Assembly: GCA_934047225.1 (NCBI GenBank)
Contig: OW204004.1
Location: forward strand, 3,910,401 to 3,974,400
Reading direction: 5' to 3'
Length of the DNA stretch: 64,000 bases
Origin: Ypsolopha sequella
Lineage: Eukaryota > Arthropoda > Insecta > Lepidoptera > Ypsolophidae
The translations under genes and the position numbers were made by a program. The notes under the pieces are model-generated. The model saw only the letters and a list, made by a program, of their open reading frames with translations. It did not search any database and was not told the origin of the DNA. Positions 33,509-45,668 of this stretch are shown piece after piece (within the stretch, counting starts at the first letter, position 1; the number at the start of each line of letters is the position of its first letter).

Positions 33509-34503
33509 TTAACGGCAGTTATTGCACGTTGGTTTTGAGCCCTGCAAGCAGACTGGACGGGCGCACGCTTGACACGCATAACGAGTTCTGCGTCGTTTCT
33601 GCTTGAAACATATGTGACAATTCTTCAAGGACTCAAACTTTTCAATTTCAGGCATCGGTCCTTCCATATCAGCAGCAGAATCTTTACCCAAGATACGGCC
33701 AATAACACTCTTGAGCTCGTGTGATAGTTGTTGTATTGCATGTCGTCGCTGAAGATGGGGTGTTACTATACTTTTGGCAAGATTCTTCATGAATTTCAGA
33801 CGGTCTGAAGAGGGATACTTAGACAGTATGAAAGAATTGGCGGCAGCAATATCCAAAATTCTGTAGAATATGACCAATGGCCAACGCCTAGACCTTCTTG
33901 CACATGAGTACTTGGTACACTTTTCATCCATGGAATCTACACCTCCTTTTGATGAGTTGTAGAATGATATTATTTCAGGAAGATCTTTATCAGAATCCGT
34001 GCTTTCTACATGATGCATTGAAGATACTAACATCACATTTTTTTTCTTCTTAGGAACGTAAGAGAGAAGAGTAAGTTCTTTTGTGAAGCCATACATAGTT
34101 GAAGGAGCTGGACGACTTTTGTCAAGGAATTCAGGAGGAATTTCTCTTTTATTCTTTTTTAACGTTCCCACGTATGTCAGTCCTTTCTTTTTCAATTCAT
34201 TACATACTTCTATCGACGAAAAGTAGTTGTCAGCAGTGATGTTTCTATTCGTATTTATTATAGGTTTCGCCAAACGCAGAACACACTGTGTTGGCACTAG
34301 TAACTTCTTTTCTTCATCAGTGAGTCCCTTTCCATCACTGTCCTTCCCTGTATATAGGTATGCATTGTAGAGATAACTTGTAGTACCATCAGTTAGACAT
34401 TTTATTTCCAAGCCGTATTTAGAGGGTTTGTTGGGCATGTATTTTTTCCATCTGCATCTGCCTCGGAATGAAACTAACATTTCGTCAATTGTAGTATTTT
34501 CTC
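33509..34503 (-). CDS. piggyBac transposase, C-terminal part
   Basis: The frame, open from the insertion to the stop at 33509, holds TTIDEMLVSFRGRCRW (first catalytic D), NITADNYFSSIEV (second D), KGGVDSMDEKCTKYSCARRSRRWPL (third D plus neighbouring D) and a C-terminal cysteine-rich domain (CHICFKQ ... CQACARPVC ... CNNC) that binds the TIR in piggyBac proteins. No lesion other than the insertion was seen. It would act in the nucleus, excising seamlessly at TTAA. The N-terminal part is at 35954-36862. Confidence 0.92.
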
Positions 34504-34658
34504 TATGGCGGCACGTCTACACGTTTGCCGCATTCCTTTTAGATATAAATAATCACGTACAATTAAGTATAAATAAGGATTCATCTTTCATCAATATATA
34601 TTACATACGTAACCATCAAACCAACAGTAACAACTAATTATTTTATACCGCCCCCAAA
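34504..34658 (+). repeat. 5' LTR of the small LTR element
   Basis: 155 bp, starting TATGGCGGCACGTC and ending TACCGCCCCCAAA. Identical to 35799-35953. Confidence 0.95.
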
Positions 34659-34771
34659 TTGGTGACCCCGACGTGACCCCATAAAAGATTAAATACAACA
34701 AGTAAGCGACATACTCGCAGCACAGAAGACACTCATCTACAAACGCAATATGGAGGCATCAGCCCTAACTA

Positions 34772-35062
34772 TGGTTTACGCAGTTCGAAGCCATCATCGC
34801 CCCTCAAAAGCAAGGCGATGACTATAAGTACAACATGGTTATCAGAAAGTTATCAAAAGAAGAAATACAACAAGTAAGCGACATACTCGCAGCCCCACCA
34901 GAAACCGATAAATATAAAGCAATCAAAAACCGCTTGATTGGGTGCTACGAGGAATCAGAACAACTCGCAAAAATGCAATTCAACAAAAATACAGCAGCAC
35001 GGTCACGGTCACTATCGACGCAGCACTCAGCGGAATGCATTCATCAGCGTTATTCGTCATGA
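34772..35062 (+). pseudogene. Gypsy-type gag remnant
   Basis: The frame reads WFTQFEAIIAPQKQG, YKYNMVIRKLSKEEIQQVSD and ILAAPPETDKYKAIKNRLIG, the first part of a Ty3/Gypsy gag (WF..E.......T...K...V...L.......V.DIL..PP...KY..LK..LI). The gag ATG at 34750 is one base out of frame, and similarity is lost after about 34970. There is no pol, so the copy depends on other elements. Confidence 0.75.
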
Positions 35063-35798
35063 TCAAGGCCAAGAAACATCAACAAAATTCTATGGCAATA
35101 TAATGGAGAAAACTAAACACACTGTGTGAAAATAGCCGTCTAACAATTAACACTACCGACTGAAAAAGTGGTATAAGTTTTTGTACGGGCAAACAAAAAC
35201 TCCAGCAGCCAAATCTTCGCAGTACAAACAAAACAAGTTCTTCAACACTCGCGCAGCAGCCAGCACTTTTAGAGCTTAACCAGACCAAATGCAGCCTTCA
35301 TAGCTTCTTGGTCCTGCAGCTCACCCTTATCACTCGTCCCGACTCACTGTGGACTAACTGCACAGAAGACACACATCTTCAGCAGCAGCGCTCGTCTCAA
35401 CGAAGACTGGAGCAACCTGGCAAATGCAAGCAACATCGCGCTATGACTACTTCCTCATCGAATCTTGGTATCAGAAAACGAGACCAAGCATTAAGAAGAC
35501 ATGAGAACAATTAAATCAAAGGCTGTGAAGAATTAAAAAGGAGTAAAATATTTTTGGGTGTCATGACGTCAACTTCTATAGAAATAATTTTATAAACGCT
35601 GTAAAGAAGCGATTTGTGACCAGTGCTTACAAAAATGTATACTATGTTGTTATAACTTACAAACGCGATATTTGTACTATTAATATTATTTCAGCATGTT
35701 CTATTGCAAATTTTGTATTTGATATCTATTGTTAATTTTTATTGTTTAGGCAAATTTTTATTAATATGTTTTATTTCATTTTATTGAGGGGGGAGTAT

Positions 35799-35953
35799 TA
35801 TGGCGGCACGTCTACACGTTTGCCGCATTCCTTTTAGATATAAATAATCACGTACAATTAAGTATAAATAAGGATTCATCTTTCATCAATATATATTACA
35901 TACGTAACCATCAAACCAACAGTAACAACTAATTATTTTATACCGCCCCCAAA
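35799..35953 (+). repeat. 3' LTR of the small LTR element
   Basis: 155 bp, identical to 34504-34658 and preceded by a polypurine tract at 35785-35795. Confidence 0.95.
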
Positions 35954-36862
35954 TTCTCCAATGTTGTAGTATTTTTGGCAGTTTTTAATAAATTCCTCAA
36001 ACACATCTGAAATAGCAGCAGCAACATCAGACTGTTTTCTTTCCTCTCGAGTAAAAGCATCATCAAAACGTAAACAAATGAGAATCATCGCAAAACGCTC
36101 TTTAGACATCACTCCTCTAAAGATATCTCTTCCAGTTCCGTCAGTCGAAAACAATGAATTTATGTCTTCATCATTCGACTTGAACGCTGCACTATAAATT
36201 AGCAGTCCAATGAAAGCATCAAGCTCCACAGTGTCCAAGTCTTTCAGTTCGGGCTTACCATGTCGTTTATATTTCTCTCTAAGTAGTTCGAATCTTTGAT
36301 TTGTAAATAATAAGATTTGACTCTTGATACTTTCAGAAATCAGCAGGCCAAATAGTTGCGAAGGTGAACTGTTACGTGGATATTCAACAACTGGCAAAGG
36401 AGTCACAATATTATGTGCAGGTGTTCGAGCATTTCTTGAAGGCCCTTTTGCCGACCATTTCATGCATCGTCTTTTGCCGTAATAATACTTTTCACGTGAT
36501 GTGTTATTGTTTACAACTGCATCATTGTTGGCAACTGCATCTATTGGAGATTGGCGTTCTTGCACGCTTGATGTCATTTCTTCCGAATGAGTATGGCGAA
36601 CCAGAGACAAAAGTGGCGCATCATCGTCAGAGGACCAGTCATCATCAACTGGTTGCAAAGCAGAGGAAACTTCGTCTTCGATTTCATCATCTTCTGACAC
36701 ATCACATCGATCTGATTGTAGGCAATCGTTTTCGTCTGCCGATGATTCGTCTGACTCGTCCATCCAACTTTCTATGATTTTGTCTGCATCTTTGTTAGAT
36801 AATTGTACTTTTTTTATGGAGGTAGATGGTACAACTGACGTACTGGGACGCTTACGATTCAT
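35954..36862 (-). CDS. piggyBac transposase, N-terminal part
   Basis: The minus frame starts at ATG 36862 (MNRKRPSTSVVP) and has an acidic, disordered first 130 residues (DESDESSADEND; DEIEDEVSSA). It then enters the DDE_Tnp_1_7 fold with ELKDLDTVELDAFIGLLIYS, DIFRGVMSKERFAMILICLRFDD and a helix ending at the insertion (KYYNIGE). It is open throughout; the bases after the insertion site add a spurious short tail. Distance from ATG to the right TIR is about 280 bases, typical of the family. Confidence 0.92.
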
Positions 36863-37160
36863 TTTTATCTATAAAAAACAGAACATAAATCGATTAGTCA
36901 TCCAAAATGAAAATATTAACTACACACTCATATCACAAAAAGTTACACTAACACTGACAATACGAACTACATACGTCAAGCCGTCAAATTTACCTGTTAA
37001 GACGTGTCGCTGACGTTCGCTCTCCCCCGCGTCGCCCGGGTCACTGGCAGCTAGGAAGGTACCAAAATGGCCGCTGACCAATTCCCGCGCAAACTAAAGT
37101 TATGAACGAAAAAAGATTGAGTCGACGTACCACATTCGTACGTCAGTGGTTAAGGGTTAA

Positions 37161-38429
37161 TTATGAAAAAGGCACTTTAAAAAGAATGTGACTATAATAC
37201 ATTTTTTTTTTTAATAATAACACAATATGGGTATCAAATTGTAGGTATTAAAAAGCTGACTGTAAAAATATATAGTTTGGCTATATTTAATTGCATCTAT
37301 TTCGAGAAATCCTTGAAAAATCATAAACAATTGTATGTCCCCCCCCACCCTTAGGTAATATGTGTTTACGTAAAGATTACAGGAAAATTAAAGCGGTTGG
37401 GAAATTCACGAAAAAAAATGTCAAAATTAAATTTATCATCCACAATACGGAACCCTGCTGACGTTGATGAGTCCTCCATATAATTCAATTTTGTTTAATT
37501 AAATCTTATGTTTGGATTAAATTTACATGCAAGCCCTAAGTAGAACGCTCTGTCGTTTTAATTATTGATTTATACAACTTGCATTTTCATACGTACTCAG
37601 TAAATTTAGTTACATTTAAATCAGTTTTTCCAAATTTCAACCACTTTCCCGTTTGTTAGTGTGTAATACTTATTATGTATTCCAGTGTGTTAAGGTACAA
37701 GCTTTGGTGGCCAAAGACGTACAACTTTAGGTGAAATATGAAGTGTGGGAATCTTATGGGCTTTTTCCACCCATCTGTTTGATTGTTTTGATGCGCTATG
37801 TTACTTACTGAAGTGGTCCTAATAAGTGGTAAAAATATGGAAGTACATGTTGGGAGCCGAGCGAAACGGAGCAGAGCGAGCCGACCCTAATAGATCTAAA
37901 ATAAGGATTTTGGCGAATATCACGATTTCTGTCAAAACTGCTAGGGTTGTCTTGCTCCGCTCGGCGTTTTGATACACACGATAAAAAAATACAACTTTGT
38001 TACTGCCCACGACATGTACAATCGCGTTCAGGGTTATGGTAGACACCCACACAGGCTCATTTTATGGACACTAGACACGCACACAGGTACAATTTATGCA
38101 CACATACGCACACTTCATCCACACATAAGCTGATCGTCGTGTCGTATGAACGCTCTCTTTCAATAATATATCTAAAGCGGTTGCAGAAATTAAATAATCT
38201 AGGGATAATTTATATATTATATGCTTTATAGTAAGCTCAAAATGCAATAATTTAGGGGACAACTTACGTGACGCGTTTATAACAAACACAACACTACCTT
38301 AATTTCGCCCTCACTATCATAACTCAAATAGCACAGTGGTTTATAAAGCTACACTAAAAAAACACGAAGAATGATGGTTCAAATCCCAGCCGCGGGGACT
38401 TTTTTTTTTTTAGATGTTTTTGTTGTATT
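37161..38429. other. No recognised gene; AT-rich, tRNA-like sequence at its right edge
   Basis: Mostly AT-rich. Near 37857-37965 the phrase GAGCCGAGCGAAACGGAGCA and a partly complementary GCTCCGCTCGGCG could fold. At 38373-38410 ATGGTTCAAATCCCAGCCGC is B-box-like and is followed by a T run, perhaps a decayed Pol III unit bordering the satellite. Confidence 0.4.
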
Positions 38430-41400
38430 TTATTGTATTGTACATAAATATTTGAAAAAAAAAGAAGCAAATACCACTTACGGGTTTTGGTAAGCCCAGA
38501 CGCCGCCGGCGCCCGCACCGCCCGCGCCCCCAGTGCCCGGATGGCTGTACAAAGAAAGATTTTTTTGAACATACGTCTCGTTGGCAATTTATAATTTTTC
38601 TGTACCTATCAAGATTAAGGTGATGTGCTCTGTACATAAATATTTGAAAAAAAAAGAAGCAAATATCATTTACGGGTTTTGGTAAACCCAGACGCCGCCA
38701 GGGCCCGCGCCCCCAGAGCTCGGATGGCTGTACAAAGAAAGATTTTTTTGAACATATGTCTGTATAACATTCCAATTATTTATTACCGTCTCGTTGGCAA
38801 TTTATAATTTTTCTGTACCTATCAAGATTACGGTGATGTGCTCTGTACATAAATATTTGAAAAAAAAGAAGCAAATACCACTTACGGGTTTTGGTAAGCC
38901 CAGACACCGCCGGCGCCCGCGCCGCCCGCGCTCCCAGAGCTCGGATGGCTATACAAAGAAAGATTTTTTGAACATACGTCTGTATAACATTCCAATTATT
39001 TATTATCGTCTCGTTGGCAATTTATAATTTTTCTGTATATATAAATACCACTTACGGGTTTTGGTAAGCCCAGACGCCGCCGGCGCCCGCACCGCCCGCG
39101 CCCCCAGTGCCCGGATGGCTGTACAAAGAAAGATTTTTTTGAACATACGTCTCGTTGGCAATTTATAATTTTTCTGTACCTATCAAGATTAAGGTGATGT
39201 GCTCTGTACATAAATATATGAAAAAAAAAGAAGCAAATACCACTTACGGGTTTTGGTAAGCCCAGACGCCGCCGGCGCCCGCACCGCCCGCGCCCCCAGT
39301 GCCCGGATGGCTGTACAAAGAAAGATTTTTTTGAACATACGTCTCGTTGGCAATTTATAATTTTTCTGTACCTATCAAGATTAAGGTGATGTGCTCTGTA
39401 CATAAATATTTGAAAAAAAAAGAAGCAAATATCACTTACGGGTTTTGGTAAACCCAGACGCCGCCGGGGCCCGCACCCCCAGAGCTCGGATGGCTGTACA
39501 AAGAAAGATTTTTTTGAACATATGTCTGTATAACATTCCAATTATTTATTACCGTCTCGTTGGCAATTTATAATTTTTCTGTACCTATCAAGATTACGGT
39601 GATGTGCTCTGTACATAAATATTTGAAAAAAAAGAAGCAAATACCACTTACGGGTTTTGGTAAGCCCAGACACCGCCGGCGCCCGCACTGCCCGCGCCCC
39701 CAGTGCTCGGATGTCTCGTTAGCAATTTATAATTTTTCTGTACCTATCAAGATTAAGGTGATGTGCTCTATACATAAATATTTGAAAAAAAAAAGAAGCA
39801 AATACCACTTACGGGTTTTGGTAAGCCCAGACGCCGCTGGCGCCCGCGCCGCCCGCGAACCCAGAGCTCGGATGGCTGTACAAAGAAAGATTTTTTTGAA
39901 CATACGTCTCGTTGGTAATTTATAATTTTTCTGTACCTATCAAGATTAAGGTGATGTGCTCTGTACATAAATATATGAAAAAAAAAGATGCAAATACCAC
40001 TTACGGGTTTTGGTAAGCCCAGACGCCGCCGGCGCCCGCACCGCTCGCGCCCCCAGTGCCCGGATGGCTGTACAAAGAAAGATTTTTTTGAACATACGTC
40101 TCGTTGGCAATTTATAATTTTTCTGTACCTATCAAGATTAAGGTGATGTGCTCTGTACATAAATATTTGAAAAAAAAAGAAGCAAATATCACTTACGGGT
40201 TTTGGTAAACCCAGACGCCGCCGGGGCCCGCGCCCCCAGAGCTCGGATGGCTGTACAAAGAAAGATTTTTTTGAACATATGTCTGTATAACATTCCAATT
40301 ATTTATTACCGTCTCGTTGGCAATTTATAATTTTTCTGTACCTATCAAGATTACGGTGATGTGCTCTGTACATAAATATTTGAAAAAAAAGAAGCAAATA
40401 CCACTTACGGGTTTTGGTAAGCCCAGACACCGCCGGCGCCCGCACCACCCGCGCCCCCAGTGCTCGGATGGCTGTACAAAGAAAGATTTTTTGAACATAC
40501 GTCTGTATAACATTCCAATTATTTATTACCGTCTCGTTAGCAATTTATAATTTTTCTGTACCTATCAAGATTAAGGTGATGTGCTCTATACATAAATATT
40601 TGAAAAAAAAAAGAAGCAAATACCACTTACGGGTTTTGGTAAGCCCAGACGCCGCTGGCGCCCGCGCCGCCCGCGAACCCAGAGCTCGGATGGCTGTACA
40701 AAGAAAGATTTTTTTGAACATACGTCTCGTTGGCAATTTATAATTTTTCTGTACCTATCAAGATTAAGGTGATGTGCTCTGTACATAAATATATGAAAAA
40801 AAAAGAAGCAAATACCACTTACGGGTTTTGGTAAGCCCAGACGCCGCCGGCGCCCGCACCGCCCGCGCCCCCAGTGCCCGGATGGCTGTACAAAGAAAGA
40901 TTTTTTTGAACATACGTCTCGTTGGCAATTTATAATTTTTCTGTACCTATCAAGATTAAGGTGATGTGCTCTGTACATAAATATTTGAAAAAAAAAGAAG
41001 CAAATATCACTTACGGGTTTTGGTAAACCCAGACGCCGCCGGGGCCCGCACCCCCAGAGCTCGGATGGCTGTACAAAGAAAGATTTTTTTGAACATATGT
41101 CTGTATAACATTCCAATTATTTATTACCGTCTCGTTGGCAATTTATAATTTTTCTGTACCTATCAAGATTACGGTGATGTGCTCTGTACATAAATATTTG
41201 AAAAAAAAGAAGCAAATACCACTTACGGGTTTTGGTAAGCCCAGACACCGCCGGCGCCCGCACTGCCCGCGCCCCCAGTGCTCGGATGACTGTACAAAGA
41301 AAGATTTTTTGAACATACGTCTGTATAACATTCCAATTATTTATTACCGTCTCGTTAGCAATTTATAATTTTTCTGTATATATAAACACCACTTACGGGT

Positions 41401-41925
41401 TTTGGTAAGCCCAGACGCCGCCGGCGCCCGCACCGCCCGCGCCCCCAGTGCCCGGATGGCTGTACAAAGAAAGATTTTTTTGAACATACGTCTCGTTGGC
41501 AATTTATAATTTTTCTGTACCTATCAAGATTAAGGTGATGTGCTGTGTACATAAATATTTGAAAAAAAAAGAAGCAAATATCACTTACGGGTTTTGGTAA
41601 ACCCAGACGCCGCCAGGGCCCGCGCCCCCAGAGCTCGGATGGCTGTACAAAGAAAGATTTTTTTGAACATATGTCTGTATAACATTCCAATTATTTATTA
41701 CCGTCTCGTTGGCAATTTATAATTTTTCTGTACCTATCAAGATTAAGGTGATGTGCTGTGTACATAAATATTTGAAAAAAAAAAAGAAGCAAATACCACT
41801 TACGGGTTTTGGTAAGCCCAGCCGCCGCCGGCGCCCGCACCGCCCGCGCCCCCAGTGCTCGGATGGCTGTACAAAGAAAGATTTTTTTTGAACATACGTC
41901 TGATAACATTCCAATTATTTATTAC
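38430..41925. repeat. Satellite array, 18 monomers, with higher-order structure
   Basis: Eighteen copies of TTACGGGTTTTGGTA occur from 38479 to 41801. The basic monomer is 192 bp (for example 39151 to 39343). Longer variants carry CTGTATAACATTCCAATTAT, and some monomers are shortened. A variant with ATTACGGTGATG recurs at 38801, 39567, 40324 and 41142 (steps of about 766, 757 and 818), defining a higher-order unit of about four monomers. Each monomer has a strongly GC-rich core (CGCCGGCGCCCGCACCGCCC) within AT-rich flanks. Because 192 is divisible by 3, frames stay open across monomers (up to 181 codons), but these are by-products. Confidence 0.95.
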
Positions 41926-42249
41926 CGGCCGGCATTTAATAATGCTTAAGATATGAGCATGATATTTACGAAACACTATGTTCAAAAGGGTACCTGTTGT
42001 CTTTGAAGTTGTTTCGAAACCACTTTCTTTAAATTGGTCCGCACATAACCTAGAATAACTAGACTATTTATAGTTCAGTATCCTTAATGCCATTTTCCAC
42101 TTTTTTATTAACTCTACATCACTAGGAAACTTTAAAGTTCCGTTTTCTTTAGAGATAATTTAGAATAGAGAAATTTGCTCAAAGGACTCTCATAATAAAT
42201 TTTGGAGGAAATGAATACTGCATTCAAAGGTTTTTGAAAAAAGACTTAC
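41926..42249. other. No recognised gene
   Basis: Flank between the satellite and the candidate exon. Nothing identified. Confidence 0.35.
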
Positions 42250-42324
42250 CTTAGCTGGGAAGGGCGCATATAAGAATGGGCCGCGATATAAGAATGGGCC
42301 GCGGCCGAGGGGATAGGGTTGGAG
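42250..42324 (-). other. Possible host internal exon, weak
   Basis: The minus strand has a pyrimidine tract with acceptor CCTTTACAG at 42325-42333 and donor AAG|GTAAGT at 42244-42252 around 75 GC-rich bases. Two frames are open; one reads SNPIPSAAAHSYIAAHSYMR and then PSQL, and its end phase matches the candidate exon at 32993-33071. An internal tandem duplication (GGCCCATTCTTATAT twice) is visible. No homologue is recognised. Confidence 0.35.
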
Positions 42325-42926
42325 CTGTAAAGGAAAAGTTTTACTTTAACATACTGAACAATGGGGCTATCTAGAAAATACGTCTCCGTAAAACGTAACT
42401 GCGAAAAAGGTGCTAAGAAGTATCCATTTAAATAATTTGCAGTGCAACCCGCTGTATATCTTCAACAGTGATAGCATTAAGACTAGGGCATGTATTATCG
42501 GAAGGTTTTGATTTCCGATATTAGATCTCAATATCGGGATTCCGATATTAATATCGGAATTTTGTATTTTCGTTAGAATTTGTACATTTTCTTTATAAAT
42601 TGCACAAATTCGGTATGAAGTTGGATTGGGTTCAATAAAAAAATATTTAAATCGTATTCTTTAATTTGGTACAAAAATCAGTCCTTTTATTAAATCCTAT
42701 ATTTATTACTAAATCAAACAAAACACCTTATAATCATATAATTTAAAATATGCAAACAAAATCAACAACTAGAACCAAATAATTAGAAATATTTATTTCT
42801 CATCAGTGTCTCCAACTTCTTTTATCAAAATTACGGTGTTGCCAGTCCGAAATTACGGCAGATGACAGAAAAATACAGTAAACAAATTAAGTAAAATACG
42901 GCGTGAATACGGCAACAATTTTTATT

Positions 42927-45034
42927 TTATACGGGGTTTTTATACATAGATATGTTCATTTTTTTAATAATATTATTGGTAGGATGGAAATCTACGCAGT
43001 TCTTCCCATTTCTCTTTATTCCCTGCTGAGTAAACAGGTTTCCTGCAATCGTCTTTGTGCACAGTTGGTTTCTTTTTTTAGTTTTCAAGTCCGTGACCTG
43101 ACTGAAAACACGCTCACATTCAGCGTTAGAATGTGGGAGTGATAACATCCCTAGCATAAAATGTGATAGAGATGAGAATGGCTGAGTGCCATCTTTGTCC
43201 TTCAGCTCTTTCACCTGAAACAAAATAACATATAAGTTATTTATAATTTGAACATGTCGTCACATTCACACTAAGTATGAACACTTCACGAAGTTTGCTG
43301 CTACCTACCTTATGCCAAAATACGTCAGGTGAATTGATCGTCTAAAATTTGCTGATCTTCAAGTGTACTGGGGGAAATTCGTGGCAACAAATTCATTAAG
43401 GACAATAACGATGTTTGCCTTGCTTCGGTTTGAGACATGCAGTTTTCGTTATTAAAAGTGGATATAGCATTTAGCAACTGGTCATCTAAACTGTATCGTT
43501 TCCTTATTTCAACTGCAGCTTTTACAATAAATTTTTTGCAATTTTCTTTCAATGTTTTTATAGAGTCAACAGCATCAATAACTTCAGGCAGTGACAGTTG
43601 TTTCTGAACACCAAGACCAAGATATATATTTTCATGATATTTACTCTCATTTGTAGGATCGATGCAGTCAAGTGGCGTATTATTTACGTAGCTTGATGGC
43701 ATAATTAATAACAGCAACTCTCGGTAAAGTTCTTGCATTTTTGTATGCATATTTATTATAATTGTAGACTCGCTTTGAAAATATGCATTAGTTTTGGTAA
43801 ACTTCGGTAACATCCACGAAAGGAAGTAAAAGTACGCCTTTTGAAATGGGTCTCTTAATAGGGCATGAATGTCGCGACATTCGTGGTCTTCTAGCCACTT
43901 GTCATCAAAGTAGAGTTTTAGAGCATGCCATTGCTCTAAAATTCTATCAACAACGTTTGATAAAGAAAGCCATCTAGTTTGCGCTGGTCGCAGAATTTTG
44001 TGCACTTTCGTATCACAAAACTCTTGGAAAGCTTTTAGTTGACTTTTCCTCTTGCTGCTGTTTTTGAAGTAATTGTAGATATTCCGTGTCATACGTTCGC
44101 ATTCTGACGGCAGTTCTTTACAGGCTTCGCTTGCACATAAATGTAGAGAATGACAGATACACTTTAATACAACTATTCCTGGACAACGTTGTCTAAATCT
44201 CGACGAAACAGAATTTCTGCAGCCCATCATCGTATTACATCCGTCAGAACCGAACCCAACGATGTTTTTTATTGGCACACAGTTATCTTCAAACGATTGC
44301 ATCAAGACCTCAAATAAACGTTTTGCAGTTGTATCATGATCAATGTTATCTTCGCTGAAAAGGTCAATAAGATCCCAAAATCGACTGACCACCCGACCTA
44401 TCTTTGGATCATAGTATCTTACAACCACACACATTGTTTTTGTGCAGCTGATATCTGTGCTTTCGTCTATAAGCACTGAAAACTTTTGTAATTTCAAATC
44501 AGTGCATAAAGCCGCTTTTTCTGTTTCACCCAATACATTATTTATTACAACTTGCAACTTTGTATGCTTCATTTTCAATTTTTTTGCAATATTTGAATCT
44601 GGAAATGCGTCACTTAATAAATCAGACAAATGATCCATACTAGCATGTGCAATTTTATGTTCCGCCATAAATGCTGCTAACTTTAACTCGGCGTATTTCA
44701 CTTTTTCCTCATCTGAACGTTCCTTTGACGCTTCAAATATTTTTGAGATTGGCAGCTGCAGCGATGAGCTCTTCAATTTTTTTTTGTGCTTTTCACCCGA
44801 TCCATGTCGCTTTAAAACGCTAACATCGGCCATTAAATTAATATCGCAAAGAGAACATACCGCTTTGCATGGATCTTTTGGGTGTTCTCTCAACCACGAA
44901 GAAAAATCTTTATTATTTAGCCACTCCGATCTAAACTTTTGCTTATATACTGTTTTCTTTTGTTTATCCTGCCTACTTTTCTTCGAAACTGAAGGCCCTG
45001 CATCTGCATCACTTTCGTCACTTGTATCTATCAT
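42927..45034 (-). pseudogene. hAT transposase with BED zinc finger (element B)
   Basis: The long open part (45034-43325, 569 codons) begins MIDTSDESDADAG and has a BED-type finger at about residues 45-85 (WLREHPKD ... CSLCDINL ... LKRHGSGEKH). The RNase-H-like core follows, with VLIDESTDIS (first D), GFGSDGCNTMMG (second D) and TRWLSLSNVV. It closes at TGA near 43325, one base out of frame with a following PDVFWHK block that ends at a donor near 43305. After an intron (to about 43224), VKELKDKDGTQPF and HSNAECERVFSQVTDLKTKK, the hAT C-terminal dimerisation block with the catalytic E, continue to 42927. So one frameshift appears to separate otherwise well-preserved exons. Confidence 0.87.
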
Positions 45035-45145
45035 TTTAAATAATTTCTCTACGGAACAACACGCACGTAAGATCTTTAGCTCTACTTAGTAGAGTCTACT
45101 ACGTAAATAATTTGAGCAAATAAACAAAAAGTAGAGTCTCCCTCT

Positions 45146-45668
45146 CAGTGTTGCCACCTTGGTTTTTGAAAAAGAGCAGTTGGACAAGCTAGAAAGGGCT
45201 AGATTTAGCAAATTTTGCCATCAAAAGTGCTAAAAATTGTTTATTTGAAATGTAGTAAGCAATTTCAGAAAATGCAACAGAGTAATTAAAACTAAGTTAT
45301 TGAATTTGTTAAAAATCGTACCTGCTGAAGCAGAAAAAGTTGATGGCTGATTGACATCTGCGTTTTTTGCGGATTTGAACGAAAATTTCAGATGAATCCT
45401 ACAGTTTTTTATTATTTCAGTTGACACCTTGTGTGAACAGCAAGACTCTCTCAGTCGCTGTAAACCCCATCGTATACGTAGCATGGATATCATTGTTTTT
45501 AGCCCCATTTTGTTCCTGTTTTTAGTTTTAATTAGGTTCACAGAACTAAAATATACACATAACGAAAAGGGCTAGATTGCTCTTTTCGGGCTAAATCATC
45601 AAAAAACGAGTTCAACTACAGTAAAAAGTGCTAGATCTAGCCCGAAAAGGGCTAAGGTGGCAACACTG
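45146..45668 (-). mobile_element. hAT element C (523 bp), non-autonomous, nested in element B
   Basis: TIR CAGTGTTGCCACCTT at 45146-45160 has its exact complement at 45654-45668, flanked by the 8-bp duplication CTCCCTCT (45138-45145 and 45669-45676). Minus-strand codons around 45541-45400 (NLIKTKNRNKMGLKTMISML, RIRWGLQRL) resemble the hAT transposase C-terminus, so it is an internal-deletion derivative that kept the 3' end of its parent gene. The subterminal GGGCTAGAT/ATCTAGCCC motifs repeat at both ends. Confidence 0.93.

Larger units (their letters stand above)
34504..35953 (+). mobile_element. Small LTR retrotransposon (deleted Ty3/Gypsy-like) inside piggyBac
   Basis: Two 155-bp LTRs (34504-34658 and 35799-35953) are identical base for base by eye. 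The element is flanked by the 5-bp duplication TTCTC (34499-34503 and 35954-35958). TGGTGACCCCGACGTGAC just inside the left LTR looks like a primer-binding site, and GAGGGGGGAG just before the right LTR is a polypurine tract. The interior of 1.14 kb codes only a gag remnant, so it is a non-autonomous deletion derivative (LARD/TRIM-like). The LTR ends are TA...AA rather than TG...CA. Confidence 0.93.
33184..37156 (-). mobile_element. piggyBac transposon with TTAA sites, split by an LTR element
   Basis: TIR CCCTTAACCACTGACGT occupies 33184-33200 and its exact complement 37140-37156, each flanked by TTAA (33180-33183 and 37157-37160). The inside encodes one piggyBac transposase on the minus strand, interrupted by a 1,450-bp LTR element with a 5-bp target duplication. 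Without that insertion the element would be about 2.5 kb, normal for the family. Confidence 0.96.

Noticed and set aside
37857..37970. GC-rich 'gagccgagcg...gctccgctcggcg' as a Helitron 3' hairpin
   Set aside because: No CTRR end, no TC start and no Rep/helicase coding sequence nearby.
38996..41116. Minus-strand ORFs of 176-181 codons with repeated SFFVQPSGHWGRG and RKIINCQR
   Set aside because: They come from 192-bp satellite monomers whose length keeps one frame open; no independent sign of coding.
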